Source: Acetobacteraceae bacterium (GTDB taxonomy: Bacteria > Pseudomonadota > Alphaproteobacteria > Acetobacterales > Acetobacteraceae). Taken from it: DNA of 17,839 nt. Shown one piece after another: positions 1-7,522 of this stretch (position 1 is its first letter; every line of letters begins with the position of its first letter). The position numbers and the translations under genes are program-made. The stretch lies in contig DAHWBL010000256.1 of NCBI GenBank assembly GCA_027323595.1, positions 1 through 17,839 on the forward strand. The letters run 5' to 3'. The notes below the pieces were generated by a model. That model was not told the origin of the DNA and ran no database searches. It was given only the letters and a program-made list of their open reading frames with translations.

Positions 1-436
1 CCGTCGCCACATCCTCGTCACTGCCACCGACCAGCCCGAGCAGCTTGCCCTCGCGCGCCGGCTGCACTGATCCGCCAACCGGACATTCGACAAATCTGCC
101 GCCAGCGCCGTGCACGTCGCCCGCCAGCGCCTCGATCGTCGCCGGCCGCAAGGTGCTCATCTCGATCACCACGCGCCCGCTGAGCGGGGCCGACAAAATC
201 CCATCGGCGCCGCGAAACACCGTGTTTACCGCATCATCGTTGAGCAAAATCGTGATGATGCTGTCGCAGGCAGCGGCCAGCTCCGCGGGGGTTGCCGCCT
301 GCACCGCGCCGGCCGCGACCAGGGGCGCGCATTTGGCGCCATCGCGGTTCCACACCACCATTTTCTGTCCGCAATCGAGCAGGCGCAGCACCATCGCCGC
401 GCCCATCTTGCCAGTTCCACACAGCCCGATTGTCAT
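1..436 (-). CDS. NAD(P)-dependent oxidoreductase, 3-hydroxyisobutyrate dehydrogenase family (C-terminus beyond window)
   Basis: Only the N-terminal 145 residues are inside the window; the gene continues past base 1. The frame opens with a Rossmann dinucleotide site, IGLCGTGKMG, near residues 3-12, and carries the family's substrate-binding loop ECPVGGSVQPAREGKL around residues 117-132 (the D-x-P-V-S-G-G motif region of beta-hydroxyacid dehydrogenases). This family oxidises short beta-hydroxyacids or reduces the matching semialdehydes with NAD(P). The catalytic lysine expected near residue 170 is off the window, so activity cannot be judged. The ATG lies two bases after the stop of the molybdenum subunit, with AGGAAGG upstream, so it is the last visible gene of the long minus-strand operon. 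It differs clearly in sequence from the other family member at 9357-10235, so it is not a recent duplicate. The family call is firm; the substrate is unknown. Confidence 0.85.
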   Translation of the reverse strand, partial: MTIGLCGTGKMGAAMVLRLLDCGQKMVVWNRDGAKCAPLVAAGAVQAATPAELAAACDSIITILLNDDAVNTVFRGADGILSAPLSGRVVIEMSTLRPATIEALAGDVHGAGGRFVECPVGGSVQPAREGKLLGLVGGSDEDVAT

Positions 437-438
437 TC

Positions 439-2541
439 TCAGCTTCCTTCCTGCTCGATTGCCGTCGCGATCCGCTCCGGCGTCAGTGGCATCCGTCGCA
501 CCCGCACGCCCAGCGCATGGCGCAGCGCATTGCCCAGCGCACCGGCCATCGGCCCGGCGACGCATTCGCCCGCGCCAAGCGGCGGCGCGTCGGCCGGCTG
601 CAAAAGTCGCACGGCAATATCAGGCGTGTCGCCAAATCGCAGGATCGGATAATCCTCCCAGGCACGCGCGCGCGGCCCGTTGCTGTCCCAGCCGGCCTCC
701 TCGATCAGCGTCCAGCTCGCCGCCTGTATCGCGCCCCCCTCGATCTGGTTGATCACGCCATCGACATCGATCGCCTCGCCGCAATCTACCGCGATGTGCG
801 CGCGCGTCAGACGCACCCGCTCACCAACCTCGATCTGCGCAACAACCGCGCACCAGGCAGAGGAATTCTTGTAGCGGGCAAAGCCGATGCCGCGCCCCAC
901 GCCCTCGCCGCCAGGCGCATCCTCACGCCAATCCGCCATCGTCGCGGCCGCTTCGATTACCGCGCGCGCGCGCGGGTCGTCCAGATGCGCGAGGCGAAAC
1001 CGCACCGGATCGACCCCGGCGCGCAGCGCCAGCTCGTCCATGACCGATTCGATGGCGAACACATTGCAGTGCGCGCCAAGCGAGCGCAGCGCGGAACTGC
1101 GCAACGGTCCTTGCGGCAACAGGTGATGGCGCAGCCGCCGCGCGCCCACCACATACAGCGGCAAACCGTTGCGCTCACCGGTGCCGGGCGGGAAGCCTGC
1201 CTGCTGGGCAATGGCGGGCGCTTGCGGCGTGGCCATGCTCCAAGCGGACAGCAGCGCGGTGCCCGGTGCCGCCGACGGCCTGGCAAAATGCGGCGGACTG
1301 AAAACCTCCTGGTCCCAGCAAGTGATCCTGCCGTCGGCATCCATCTCGGCGGTAACCGACACCCGCATCGCCGCGCCCGCGGGTGCGGTGGAAAGCTCAT
1401 CCGCGCGGCTCCATTGGCACATCACCGGCGCGCCCGCGGCGCGCGCGAGCAACGCCGCGTCCAGCGCCACATCGTCCGCGCCGTTATGGCCGTAACAGCC
1501 CGCACCGGGACGATGGGTGACGATGATGTCGCTCTGGGGCATCGCCAGCGCGCGGGCCAGGTGCGCGCGCAATGGGAAAACCCCTTGGCTGTGCGTCCAA
1601 ACTTCCAGTTTTCCATCGGTCCAGCGCGCCACCGCGCAGGCTGGCCCGATCGCGGCGTGGGCGATGTAGGGGCGCGCGAATACCCCCTCATATCGATGCG
1701 CGGCCGGCACGCAGGTCGTCTCGTCGAAAATCACCCGGCTGTTCGCCGGCAGATCATCCATCCAGTCGTGAAATTCCGACATCGGCGGCGGGGCAGGGGG
1801 TGCGTCCCATCGCAGCAACTCCGCGGCCCGCTTGGCCACCTGCCGCGCGGTGTCGTCCCGCGCGGCAACGATGCCGACCACATCTCCATCACGCAGAACC
1901 GCAAGGACGCCGGGCAGCGCCTCGATCGCGGCGCGGTCGAAGCCCACCAGCCGCGCGCGCGCCATGGCGGGGCGAACGATCCTGCCGTGGCGCATTCCTG
2001 GCAGATCGAGATCGTGAATGAACATCGTGCCGGCGAGCTTGCCCGGCAGATCGATGCGTGCCGGCGGCGTGACCGCGCCCGCCAGAATCACCGCCGGCTC
2101 CAGGCCAGTGACGTCAAGCGCCAGATCGACCCGCGCGCTAAGGTCCCAGTAGCTGCAACGGTCATTGCGGCCGACGGCGAAAAACCACCCCTCCTCGGTC
2201 TTGATATCGGTGGCCGGCACGCCAAGTTCGCGCGCCGCCTCGGCGACGAACAGGCCACGCGCCAGCGCGGTCGCCGTGCGCATCGCAGCCCCGCCCTGCT
2301 CGATCGACTGGCTGCCCGCGGTTTGGCCCTCGTCGGGTGCCAGGGCGGTGTCGCCCGAAACAATCCTGACACGCTGAGGAGAAACACAAAGCTGGCGCGC
2401 CGCGATGGCGACCATGGCCGTGGTGATGCCCTGGCCAAGCTCCACCTTGCCGCTGCGCACGGTTATGCAGCCGTCATCATCGACGCGCACCCACAGATCA
2501 AGCCGCGGATTGGCCGCGAGGTCGGCGGGCAGCGTGCTCAT
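439..2541 (-). CDS. Xanthine dehydrogenase-family hydroxylase, molybdopterin-binding subunit
   Basis: This 700-residue protein is the large, molybdenum-cofactor subunit of a xanthine-dehydrogenase-type enzyme, which hydroxylates a carbon using water and passes electrons to the [2Fe-2S] subunit. Visible family marks are KVELGQGITTAMVAIAARQL near residues 32-51, GAGCYGHNGADDVALDAALL in the middle, the LRSSALRSLGAHCN segment, DCGEAIDVDGVINQIEGG, and a GAGE motif whose glutamate, about residue 659, sits where the catalytic glutamate of the family is. The order and length resemble the IorB/nicotinate-dehydrogenase type two-subunit enzymes rather than three-subunit CO or xanthine dehydrogenases. 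The ATG at 2541 overlaps the stop of the [2Fe-2S] gene by four bases (ATGA), which fixes the start; a 20-residue longer arginine- and proline-rich reading is less likely. No FAD subunit gene is adjacent. The substrate is not predictable from sequence alone. Confidence 0.9.
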   Translation of the reverse strand: MSTLPADLAANPRLDLWVRVDDDGCITVRSGKVELGQGITTAMVAIAARQLCVSPQRVRIVSGDTALAPDEGQTAGSQSIEQGGAAMRTATALARGLFVAEAARELGVPATDIKTEEGWFFAVGRNDRCSYWDLSARVDLALDVTGLEPAVILAGAVTPPARIDLPGKLAGTMFIHDLDLPGMRHGRIVRPAMARARLVGFDRAAIEALPGVLAVLRDGDVVGIVAARDDTARQVAKRAAELLRWDAPPAPPPMSEFHDWMDDLPANSRVIFDETTCVPAAHRYEGVFARPYIAHAAIGPACAVARWTDGKLEVWTHSQGVFPLRAHLARALAMPQSDIIVTHRPGAGCYGHNGADDVALDAALLARAAGAPVMCQWSRADELSTAPAGAAMRVSVTAEMDADGRITCWDQEVFSPPHFARPSAAPGTALLSAWSMATPQAPAIAQQAGFPPGTGERNGLPLYVVGARRLRHHLLPQGPLRSSALRSLGAHCNVFAIESVMDELALRAGVDPVRFRLAHLDDPRARAVIEAAATMADWREDAPGGEGVGRGIGFARYKNSSAWCAVVAQIEVGERVRLTRAHIAVDCGEAIDVDGVINQIEGGAIQAASWTLIEEAGWDSNGPRARAWEDYPILRFGDTPDIAVRLLQPADAPPLGAGECVAGPMAGALGNALRHALGVRVRRMPLTPERIATAIEQEGS

Positions 2542-2999
2542 CGGACGGGACGGGCGACAAGCGCGTCCGCAACCCGCAGGATGCGCGCGTGCGCGCCGCA
2601 CCGGCAGAGGTGGAGCTCGTCGAGTTTGCCGATCAGCTCAGCACGATCCGGAACCGGGCGGCCGCGCAGCCAGGCGAGGATGGTCATCACGATCCCTGCG
2701 GTGCAAAAGCCGCACTGCGCGGCGGTGAATTCGAGGAAAGCGGCGGCGACCGGCGCGGCGGCGTCGGATTCGATGGTCTCGATGGCCGCACCGGCGCATT
2801 CGGCGGCCGCGATGTCGCAGCTTTGCACCGCGATGCCGTTCACCAGAACCGTGCACGCCCCACAGGCACCTTCGCCGCAGCCATGGCGCGTGCCCTTCAG
2901 CGCGAGGTCGGTCCGCAACGCGTCGATCAGCAAGGTTCCAGGCGCCAACGACAATTCATGGGTGTGCCCGTTGACTGTCAACAACACCGACGGGCTCAC
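2538..2999 (-). CDS. [2Fe-2S] iron-sulfur subunit of molybdenum hydroxylase
   Basis: This 153-residue small subunit carries both iron-sulfur clusters of a xanthine-dehydrogenase-type hydroxylase and relays electrons from the molybdenum site. All eight ligand cysteines are present: Cys41, Cys46, Cys49 and Cys61 (GCGEGACGACTVLVNG then C) for the plant-ferredoxin-like cluster, and Cys96, Cys99, Cys132 and Cys134 (QCGFC and LCRCG) for the helical-domain cluster. The chosen start is GTG at 2999, which overlaps the LivF stop as GTGA; upstream extension gives an unrelated basic leader that would lie inside livF. The stop overlaps the next gene as ATGA. The length is normal for the family (about 150-170). 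Coupling to both a transporter ATPase and the molybdenum subunit suggests a fixed ratio of the two enzyme subunits and co-expression with uptake. Confidence 0.92.
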   Translation of the reverse strand: MSPSVLLTVNGHTHELSLAPGTLLIDALRTDLALKGTRHGCGEGACGACTVLVNGIAVQSCDIAAAECAGAAIETIESDAAAPVAAAFLEFTAAQCGFCTAGIVMTILAWLRGRPVPDRAELIGKLDELHLCRCGAHARILRVADALVARPVR

Positions 3000-3721
3000 C
3001 GCGCGGGCTCCGCCACCTTGAACACACCCAGATGATGCGACAATTCCTCCATGCGCGCGCGGGCCGTGTCGATGTCGGCGTCGAACACGCACCGCCCGGT
3101 ATTCAAAATCACCACCCGGTCGGCGAGCGACATGGCAAGATCGGCGTTCTGTTCAACAAGAACGATCGCAAGTCCCTGCCGGCGCAACTCGGCGATGATC
3201 CGCCCGACCTCAGCCACGATCATCGGCGCAAGACCCTCGGAAGGCTCATCGAGCAGCAGCAGTCGCGGGTTGCCCATCAGCGCGCGCCCGATCGCCAGCA
3301 TCTGCTGCTCGCCGCCGGAGAGCGAGCCGGCCAACTGTCGCTGGCGTTCACCAAGCCGGGGGAAGAGCTTCAGCACGCTCGCCAGCGACCATTGTCCCGA
3401 GCCTTTGCGTGCGACAACAAGATTTTCGCGCACCGTCAGCGACCCGAACATCCGCCGCCCTTGCGGCACCAGCCCCACACCGACGCGCGCGATCGCCTCG
3501 GGCGGCATCGCCGTGACGTCCTGACCGAACACCGAAATCTTCCCGCCGCGCGGCGGCAACAGCCCGATGATGGAGCTGATGCAGGTGCTCTTGCCGGCGC
3601 CGTTGCGCCCGAGCAGCGCCAGCAATTGCCCGTCGGCAAGGGCGAAGGAAATATCATGCAGCACGTGGCTCGCGCCGTAATAGGCGTTGAGCCGGTCCGC
3701 GCGCAGCGCCTCAGTGGCCAA
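2996..3721 (-). CDS. livF: Branched-chain amino acid-type ABC transporter ATP-binding protein LivF
   Basis: This 241-residue ATPase is one of two nucleotide-binding subunits of a LIV-type importer and acts on the cytoplasmic face. It shows Walker A GRNGAGKST at residues 38-46, a Q-loop in GLVPQGRRMF, the signature LSGGEQQ, Walker B RLLLLDEP, and the EQN variant in VLVEQNADLA that is usual in LivF proteins in place of the H-loop. The start is inferred as TTG at 3721: no ATG or GTG fits, the family's first strand (here ALRADRLNAYYG) begins just after it, and a GGGAGG ribosome site lies six bases upstream at 3728-3733. It overlaps the end of livG by 11 bases and its own stop overlaps the iron-sulfur gene by four. 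The gene name follows the family; the cargo need not be an amino acid. Confidence 0.9.
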   Translation of the reverse strand: MATEALRADRLNAYYGASHVLHDISFALADGQLLALLGRNGAGKSTCISSIIGLLPPRGGKISVFGQDVTAMPPEAIARVGVGLVPQGRRMFGSLTVRENLVVARKGSGQWSLASVLKLFPRLGERQRQLAGSLSGGEQQMLAIGRALMGNPRLLLLDEPSEGLAPMIVAEVGRIIAELRRQGLAIVLVEQNADLAMSLADRVVILNTGRCVFDADIDTARARMEELSHHLGVFKVAEPAR

Positions 3722-4454
3722 GATAGACCTCCCGTGTGCGCGGATCGGCCAACACCTCCTCCCGCGTGCCATCGACGATGACCTGGCCGTGGTGCAACAG
3801 CGTGATGCTGTCAGCAAGTTCGAGCGCGGTGTCCATGTCATGCTCGATCATGACAACCGTGACCTCACGGGGGATGGCGCCGATCAGCGCGCCGACACTG
3901 ACACGCTCCTCGGCGGAAAGTCCGGCAAGCGGCTCGTCCAGCAGAAGCAATTTCGGCTTTTGCGCAAGTGCCAAAGCGATTTCCAGCCGCCGCTGCTCGC
4001 CATAGGCCAATGTTCCCGCGCGCTGGCCCGCCTGTCCGGCGAGCCCGACCAGATCGAGGATTCGCAATATCTCGGCTCGCATCGCTGCACCCGCGTCGAT
4101 CGGGCGAAACATGTTCCACCGCGAGCGCATCAGCCCCAGCAGCGCGAGCGCGACATTGCGCTCCAGCGTATCGCCGGCGAACAGGGTGATGATCTGATAG
4201 GTCCGTGCCAGGCCCAGATGCGCGCGCCGATGCGGCGGCATCGTCGAGACTTCCCGCCCGAACAACCGGATGCTTCCCGCGCTCGGCCTGATGTCGCCGG
4301 CGATCTGATTGAACAAGGTGGTCTTGCCGGCGCCGTTGGGGCCGATCAGCAACCGCCGCTCGCCGTGCGCCACGTGGATGTTGACGTTCTGCGTCGCCGG
4401 CACGCCGCCAAAATTCTTGCGCAGCCCGACGATCTCAAGCGCCGCGCCGGTCAT
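3711..4454 (-). CDS. livG: Branched-chain amino acid-type ABC transporter ATP-binding protein LivG
   Basis: This 247-residue ATPase is the second nucleotide-binding subunit of the LIV-type importer. Walker A GPNGAGKTT is at residues 38-46, the signature reads LAYGEQRRLEIALAL (the LSYGEQR form typical of LivG), Walker B is KLLLLDEPLAGL, and the H-loop is VVMIEHDMD. The insert after Walker A, with RTYQIITLFAGDTLERN, is the usual LivG Q-loop region. The start is ATG at 4454, which overlaps the LivM stop as ATGA. A 109-residue upstream extension in the same frame is antisense-like noise lying over livM. The C-terminus (REVYLGH) is the common LivG ending. It pairs with LivF as a heterodimer under LivH and LivM. 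Confidence 0.93.
   Translation of the reverse strand: MTGAALEIVGLRKNFGGVPATQNVNIHVAHGERRLLIGPNGAGKTTLFNQIAGDIRPSAGSIRLFGREVSTMPPHRRAHLGLARTYQIITLFAGDTLERNVALALLGLMRSRWNMFRPIDAGAAMRAEILRILDLVGLAGQAGQRAGTLAYGEQRRLEIALALAQKPKLLLLDEPLAGLSAEERVSVGALIGAIPREVTVVMIEHDMDTALELADSITLLHHGQVIVDGTREEVLADPRTREVYLGH
3722..3733 (-). promoter_or_regulatory. Strong ribosome binding site for the TTG-started livF
   Basis: The minus strand reads GGGAGG at 3733-3728 followed by six bases and then TTG. It lies inside the last codons of livG. It supports the unusual TTG start and implies that livF is re-initiated within livG translation. Confidence 0.7.
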
Positions 4455-5383
4455 CGCCCGCGCCCTAGCAATCTCTTGACGCCCGGCACGATACCCTCCG
4501 GAAGGAACAGCACGATCAGCAAAAACACAAAGCCGAGCATCATGTTCCATCGCTCGACATAGGCGGAGGCGTAATTTTTCAGCAGCACGACCACCGCGGC
4601 GCCGACCACCGGGCCGGCAAGCGTGCCCGAGCCACCGGCGATCACCGCGAGCAGCGCTTCGGCCGAGGCGGTCATCGAGAGAGCCGAGGGATGGATGTAT
4701 TTGTTGTACCAGACAAAAAGAAGCCCTGCGATGCCAGCGAGAAAGCCGGAAATCATGAAGGCGGCGAAGCGGATCAGCCAAACATTATGCCCAAGTGCTG
4801 CCATGCGCTGGGGCTGGTCACGCGTGCCCGCCAGCGTCGCGCCAAACGACGATCGCACCAGTATGGCGATGAACCACAGGGCCAACACCACCACGAGCAG
4901 GGTAAACCAGTAGAACGCGCCCGGGCTGTCTAGTGAAAGCCCCAGCGGGCTCGGCCGTACGATTCCCGAAATCCCGTTGTCTCCGTTGGAAATCGCAACC
5001 AGCCGATAGGCCAGGCCCCAGACCACCTGCGACATCGCCAGCGTGATCATCAAAAATCCCAGACCGCTGGCCCGCAGCGCGATCGCGCCGAACAAGGCGG
5101 ACACCGCGAGCGTCATCAGGCACGCCAGCCCAGCCGCGACCACCGGCGACACGCCCAGTTTCACTCCGGTCCAGGCGCATGTGTAGGCGGCAACACCAAG
5201 AAACGCCGCCTGCCCCAAAGAGGTCAATCCTGCATAGCCAACCAGCAGATTGAGCGATGCCGCCATCAGCACCGCGACGAGAATCTGGCTGGCCAGATTG
5301 ACATAGAAATCACCACCAAGCAGAGGCAGCAAAGCCGCGGCTGCCAGCACCAGGGCGGTAGGTATCCATTTCATCACGCTCAC
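4451..5383 (-). CDS. livM: Branched-chain amino acid-type ABC transporter permease LivM
   Basis: This 310-residue integral membrane permease is mostly hydrophobic segments, with the LivM hallmark LNLLVGYAGLTSLGQAAFLG near residues 43-62 and the loop AGGSGTLAGPVVGAA near the C-terminus, which in this family contacts the ATPases. It forms the translocation path together with LivH. The start is GTG at 5383, overlapping the LivH stop as GTGA; an ATG three codons later at 5374 is an equally possible start and changes nothing in the domain content. The stop overlaps livG by four bases. Part of the gene, for example around 4681-4740, is noticeably less GC-rich than the genes on the right of the window, as membrane proteins and transferred DNA both can be. 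Confidence 0.93.
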   Translation of the reverse strand: MSVMKWIPTALVLAAAALLPLLGGDFYVNLASQILVAVLMAASLNLLVGYAGLTSLGQAAFLGVAAYTCAWTGVKLGVSPVVAAGLACLMTLAVSALFGAIALRASGLGFLMITLAMSQVVWGLAYRLVAISNGDNGISGIVRPSPLGLSLDSPGAFYWFTLLVVVLALWFIAILVRSSFGATLAGTRDQPQRMAALGHNVWLIRFAAFMISGFLAGIAGLLFVWYNKYIHPSALSMTASAEALLAVIAGGSGTLAGPVVGAAVVVLLKNYASAYVERWNMMLGFVFLLIVLFLPEGIVPGVKRLLGRGR

Positions 5384-6246
5384 GCCGCCAGTCTTCCAAA
5401 CAATCCGCGTGGGCGCAGCGCGATCACGATGATCATCGGCAGGAACAATATAACGTAGGCCAGATCAGGGACCAACGCGATCCCGAACGTGTAGATGAAG
5501 CCAATGATGAAGCTGCCGACAAACGCCCCCATCAGGCTGCCGACGCCGCCAAGGATCACCACGATCAGCGCCAGCGGCAGCATGTCCGCATCCATGCCCG
5601 GATAGGCGGAAAATATCGGTCCGGCCAACACCCCGCCAGCACCCGCGATGCCCGCGCCAAGGCAAAAGGTGAGGGTGAACAACCGCGAAACCGGAATGCC
5701 GATCGCGCGCGCCATCGCCGGATCGTCGACGCCCGCGCGGATCATCGCGCCGATGCGGGTGCGATCAAGCAGGATATGCAGGGCCAGCGCCGACAGTATC
5801 GCGACGCCCAGAACGACCAGGCGATAGGTGGGAAACACGAAGCCGGCAACAAACATCGGCCGCGCCAGCGCCCGCGATGTCGGCACCGGGATCGGGTCGC
5901 CACCGAAGGCCATCAGGCATGCGTCGGCGATGATGAAGGAAACACCAAGCGTGACCAGAACCTGGCCGAGCGGATTGCGCGACAGCCGGCGCAACACGAA
6001 CCGCTCCAGCAGCCCGCCCAACGCCGCGACGGCCAGCCCGGCAAGCAATGCCGACACCCACAGCCCAAGATCATGATCATAGCGCAGTAGGCTCGCGCCA
6101 AGATACGCGCCCAGCATGAAAAACGCGCCGTGCGTCAGGTTCGCGATGCGCATCAGGCCGAAGATCAGCGAAAACCCTGATGCAAGAAGAAACAACAGCC
6201 CGCCCAGGGCAAGGCTGTTGAGTGTCTGAACGATCCAGAACTGCAC
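5380..6246 (-). CDS. livH: Branched-chain amino acid-type ABC transporter permease LivH
   Basis: This 288-residue permease is the LivH half of the LIV-type import channel. Family marks are the N-terminal LNSLALGGLLFLLASGFSLI then FGLMRIANLTHGAFFMLGAY, the conserved RAGVDDPAMARAIGI loop, and VVILGGVGSLMGAFVGSF near residue 225-245. It has about eight predicted membrane segments and a normal length. The likely start is GTG at 6246, twelve bases after the binding-protein stop; no strong ribosome site is visible there, so translation may depend on coupling to the upstream gene. The stop overlaps livM by four bases. Confidence 0.92.
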   Translation of the reverse strand: MQFWIVQTLNSLALGGLLFLLASGFSLIFGLMRIANLTHGAFFMLGAYLGASLLRYDHDLGLWVSALLAGLAVAALGGLLERFVLRRLSRNPLGQVLVTLGVSFIIADACLMAFGGDPIPVPTSRALARPMFVAGFVFPTYRLVVLGVAILSALALHILLDRTRIGAMIRAGVDDPAMARAIGIPVSRLFTLTFCLGAGIAGAGGVLAGPIFSAYPGMDADMLPLALIVVILGGVGSLMGAFVGSFIIGFIYTFGIALVPDLAYVILFLPMIIVIALRPRGLFGRLAA

Positions 6247-6258
6247 GGCGCGTGAGAC

Positions 6259-7494
6259 TCAGAGATTCTTCGCGGGCGGAAAATCGCGTGAATAGACCGG
6301 ATTGGCGAGAAATTCCTTCGGCGGATAGGTCCAGAACTGGCTGACATCGGGATAGGTCTTGATGATCGCGTTCATCAGCCGTCCGTCGATGCGCTCGACC
6401 TTGCGGATATAGACGTTGCCAACGACGTTGCCGAGATCATCGAAACGAACCGGGCCGCGCACGGTGTCTGTCTTGGTGGCGCGCAAGGCCGCCATGAGCG
6501 CCACCTTGTCCTCGGCCTTGCCGCCAATCGACTGCAACGCCACATCGAGAATTTCTGCGTTGGTGTAGGTCCCGGCTGCGTAAAACCCGGGATCGTACCC
6601 AGTCTGCGCGCGAAACGCCGGCGCGAAATGCTTGTTCTGCGGATTATCGAGTGCGGCCGAATACCAGCAGGTGGTGATGATGCCGAGCGCCTCGTCGCCC
6701 ATGTTGCGCAGCACCGCCTCGTCGAGCGCGGTCATCCCGCCGATCGGCTTCACCTTGTCCATCAGCCCGTATTCGTTGAACTGGCGCAGAAAGCGAAATC
6801 CGTTCGATCCCGCAAAACCAAGGAAGATCGCATCCGCGTCAGATTTCACCTGCGCGACATAGGTGCCATAGTCCGGCGCGGTCAGCGGCGGGAACAGCTT
6901 CTGGACGATCTTGCCGCCGTTATCCTCGAACACACGCTGAAACCCGGCGGTCATCTCCTGGCCAAAGGCGATGTCGTCGGCGATCGTGATCATCTTTTTG
7001 TAGCCGAGCACCTTGGCGCAATATTCGCCCATCGGGTGCGCGCATTGCGCCGATGTGGATGTCGCGCGCACGAACCATTTGTTCGGGTGGCGCTGCGTCA
7101 TGTCCTCGGCGGCGGCCACCGACAGGGTCGGGATCTGCTTTTCGGTGATGTAATCATCGATCGCCAGCGCCTCGAACGCGGCCAGCGGTCCGACCAGCAC
7201 ATGCACGTTGTTCTTTTCGACCAGTTCCTGGGTCTTCACCCGCGCGGTCGCCGGCACGCCGCCGGTGTCGGCAACGATCAGCTGCACCGGCCGGCCGGCG
7301 AGCATGTTGTTGCGCTCCTTCAGATACATCGCCATGCCCACTTCCATATCGATGCCGCCAGAGGCAAGCGGCCCGGTCTTGACGGTGAGCAGACCGATAC
7401 GGATGGGCTCGCCGTCGGCAGCGCGAACCGACGCGGGCGCGGCGACGGCCAGGCCGGCTGTGCCCTGGAGCAACGTACGACGGGAAATCTGCAT
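6259..7494 (-). CDS. Periplasmic substrate-binding protein of LIV-type ABC transporter
   Basis: This 411-residue type I periplasmic binding protein captures the cargo for LivHMGF. The N-terminus MQISRRTLLQGTAGLAVAAP contains a twin-arginine motif (SRRTLLQ) followed by a hydrophobic stretch and an Ala-x-Ala site near residue 26, so export by the Tat route is likely. The mature part starts IRIGLLTVKTGPLA, has the VLVGPLAAFEALAI hinge region, and ends SQFWTYPPKEFLANPVYSRD. As far as I recall, that type of ending is common in LIV-type binding proteins for aromatic acids, so aromatic cargo is an inference. The ATG at 7494 has GGAGG five bases upstream and separates cleanly from an upstream extension that overlaps the hydrolase gene. 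It lies 28 bases after the hydrolase stop. Confidence 0.9.
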   Translation of the reverse strand: MQISRRTLLQGTAGLAVAAPASVRAADGEPIRIGLLTVKTGPLASGGIDMEVGMAMYLKERNNMLAGRPVQLIVADTGGVPATARVKTQELVEKNNVHVLVGPLAAFEALAIDDYITEKQIPTLSVAAAEDMTQRHPNKWFVRATSTSAQCAHPMGEYCAKVLGYKKMITIADDIAFGQEMTAGFQRVFEDNGGKIVQKLFPPLTAPDYGTYVAQVKSDADAIFLGFAGSNGFRFLRQFNEYGLMDKVKPIGGMTALDEAVLRNMGDEALGIITTCWYSAALDNPQNKHFAPAFRAQTGYDPGFYAAGTYTNAEILDVALQSIGGKAEDKVALMAALRATKTDTVRGPVRFDDLGNVVGNVYIRKVERIDGRLMNAIIKTYPDVSQFWTYPPKEFLANPVYSRDFPPAKNL

Positions 7495-7522
7495 GGCTTC
7501 CTCCGATTTTGTTGTTGGTGGC

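Noticed and set aside
292..3021. Open plus-strand frame of about 900 codons
   Set aside because: It runs antisense to the molybdenum hydroxylase genes, is Arg/His/Ala-rich with no domain, and is a typical GC-rich shadow frame.
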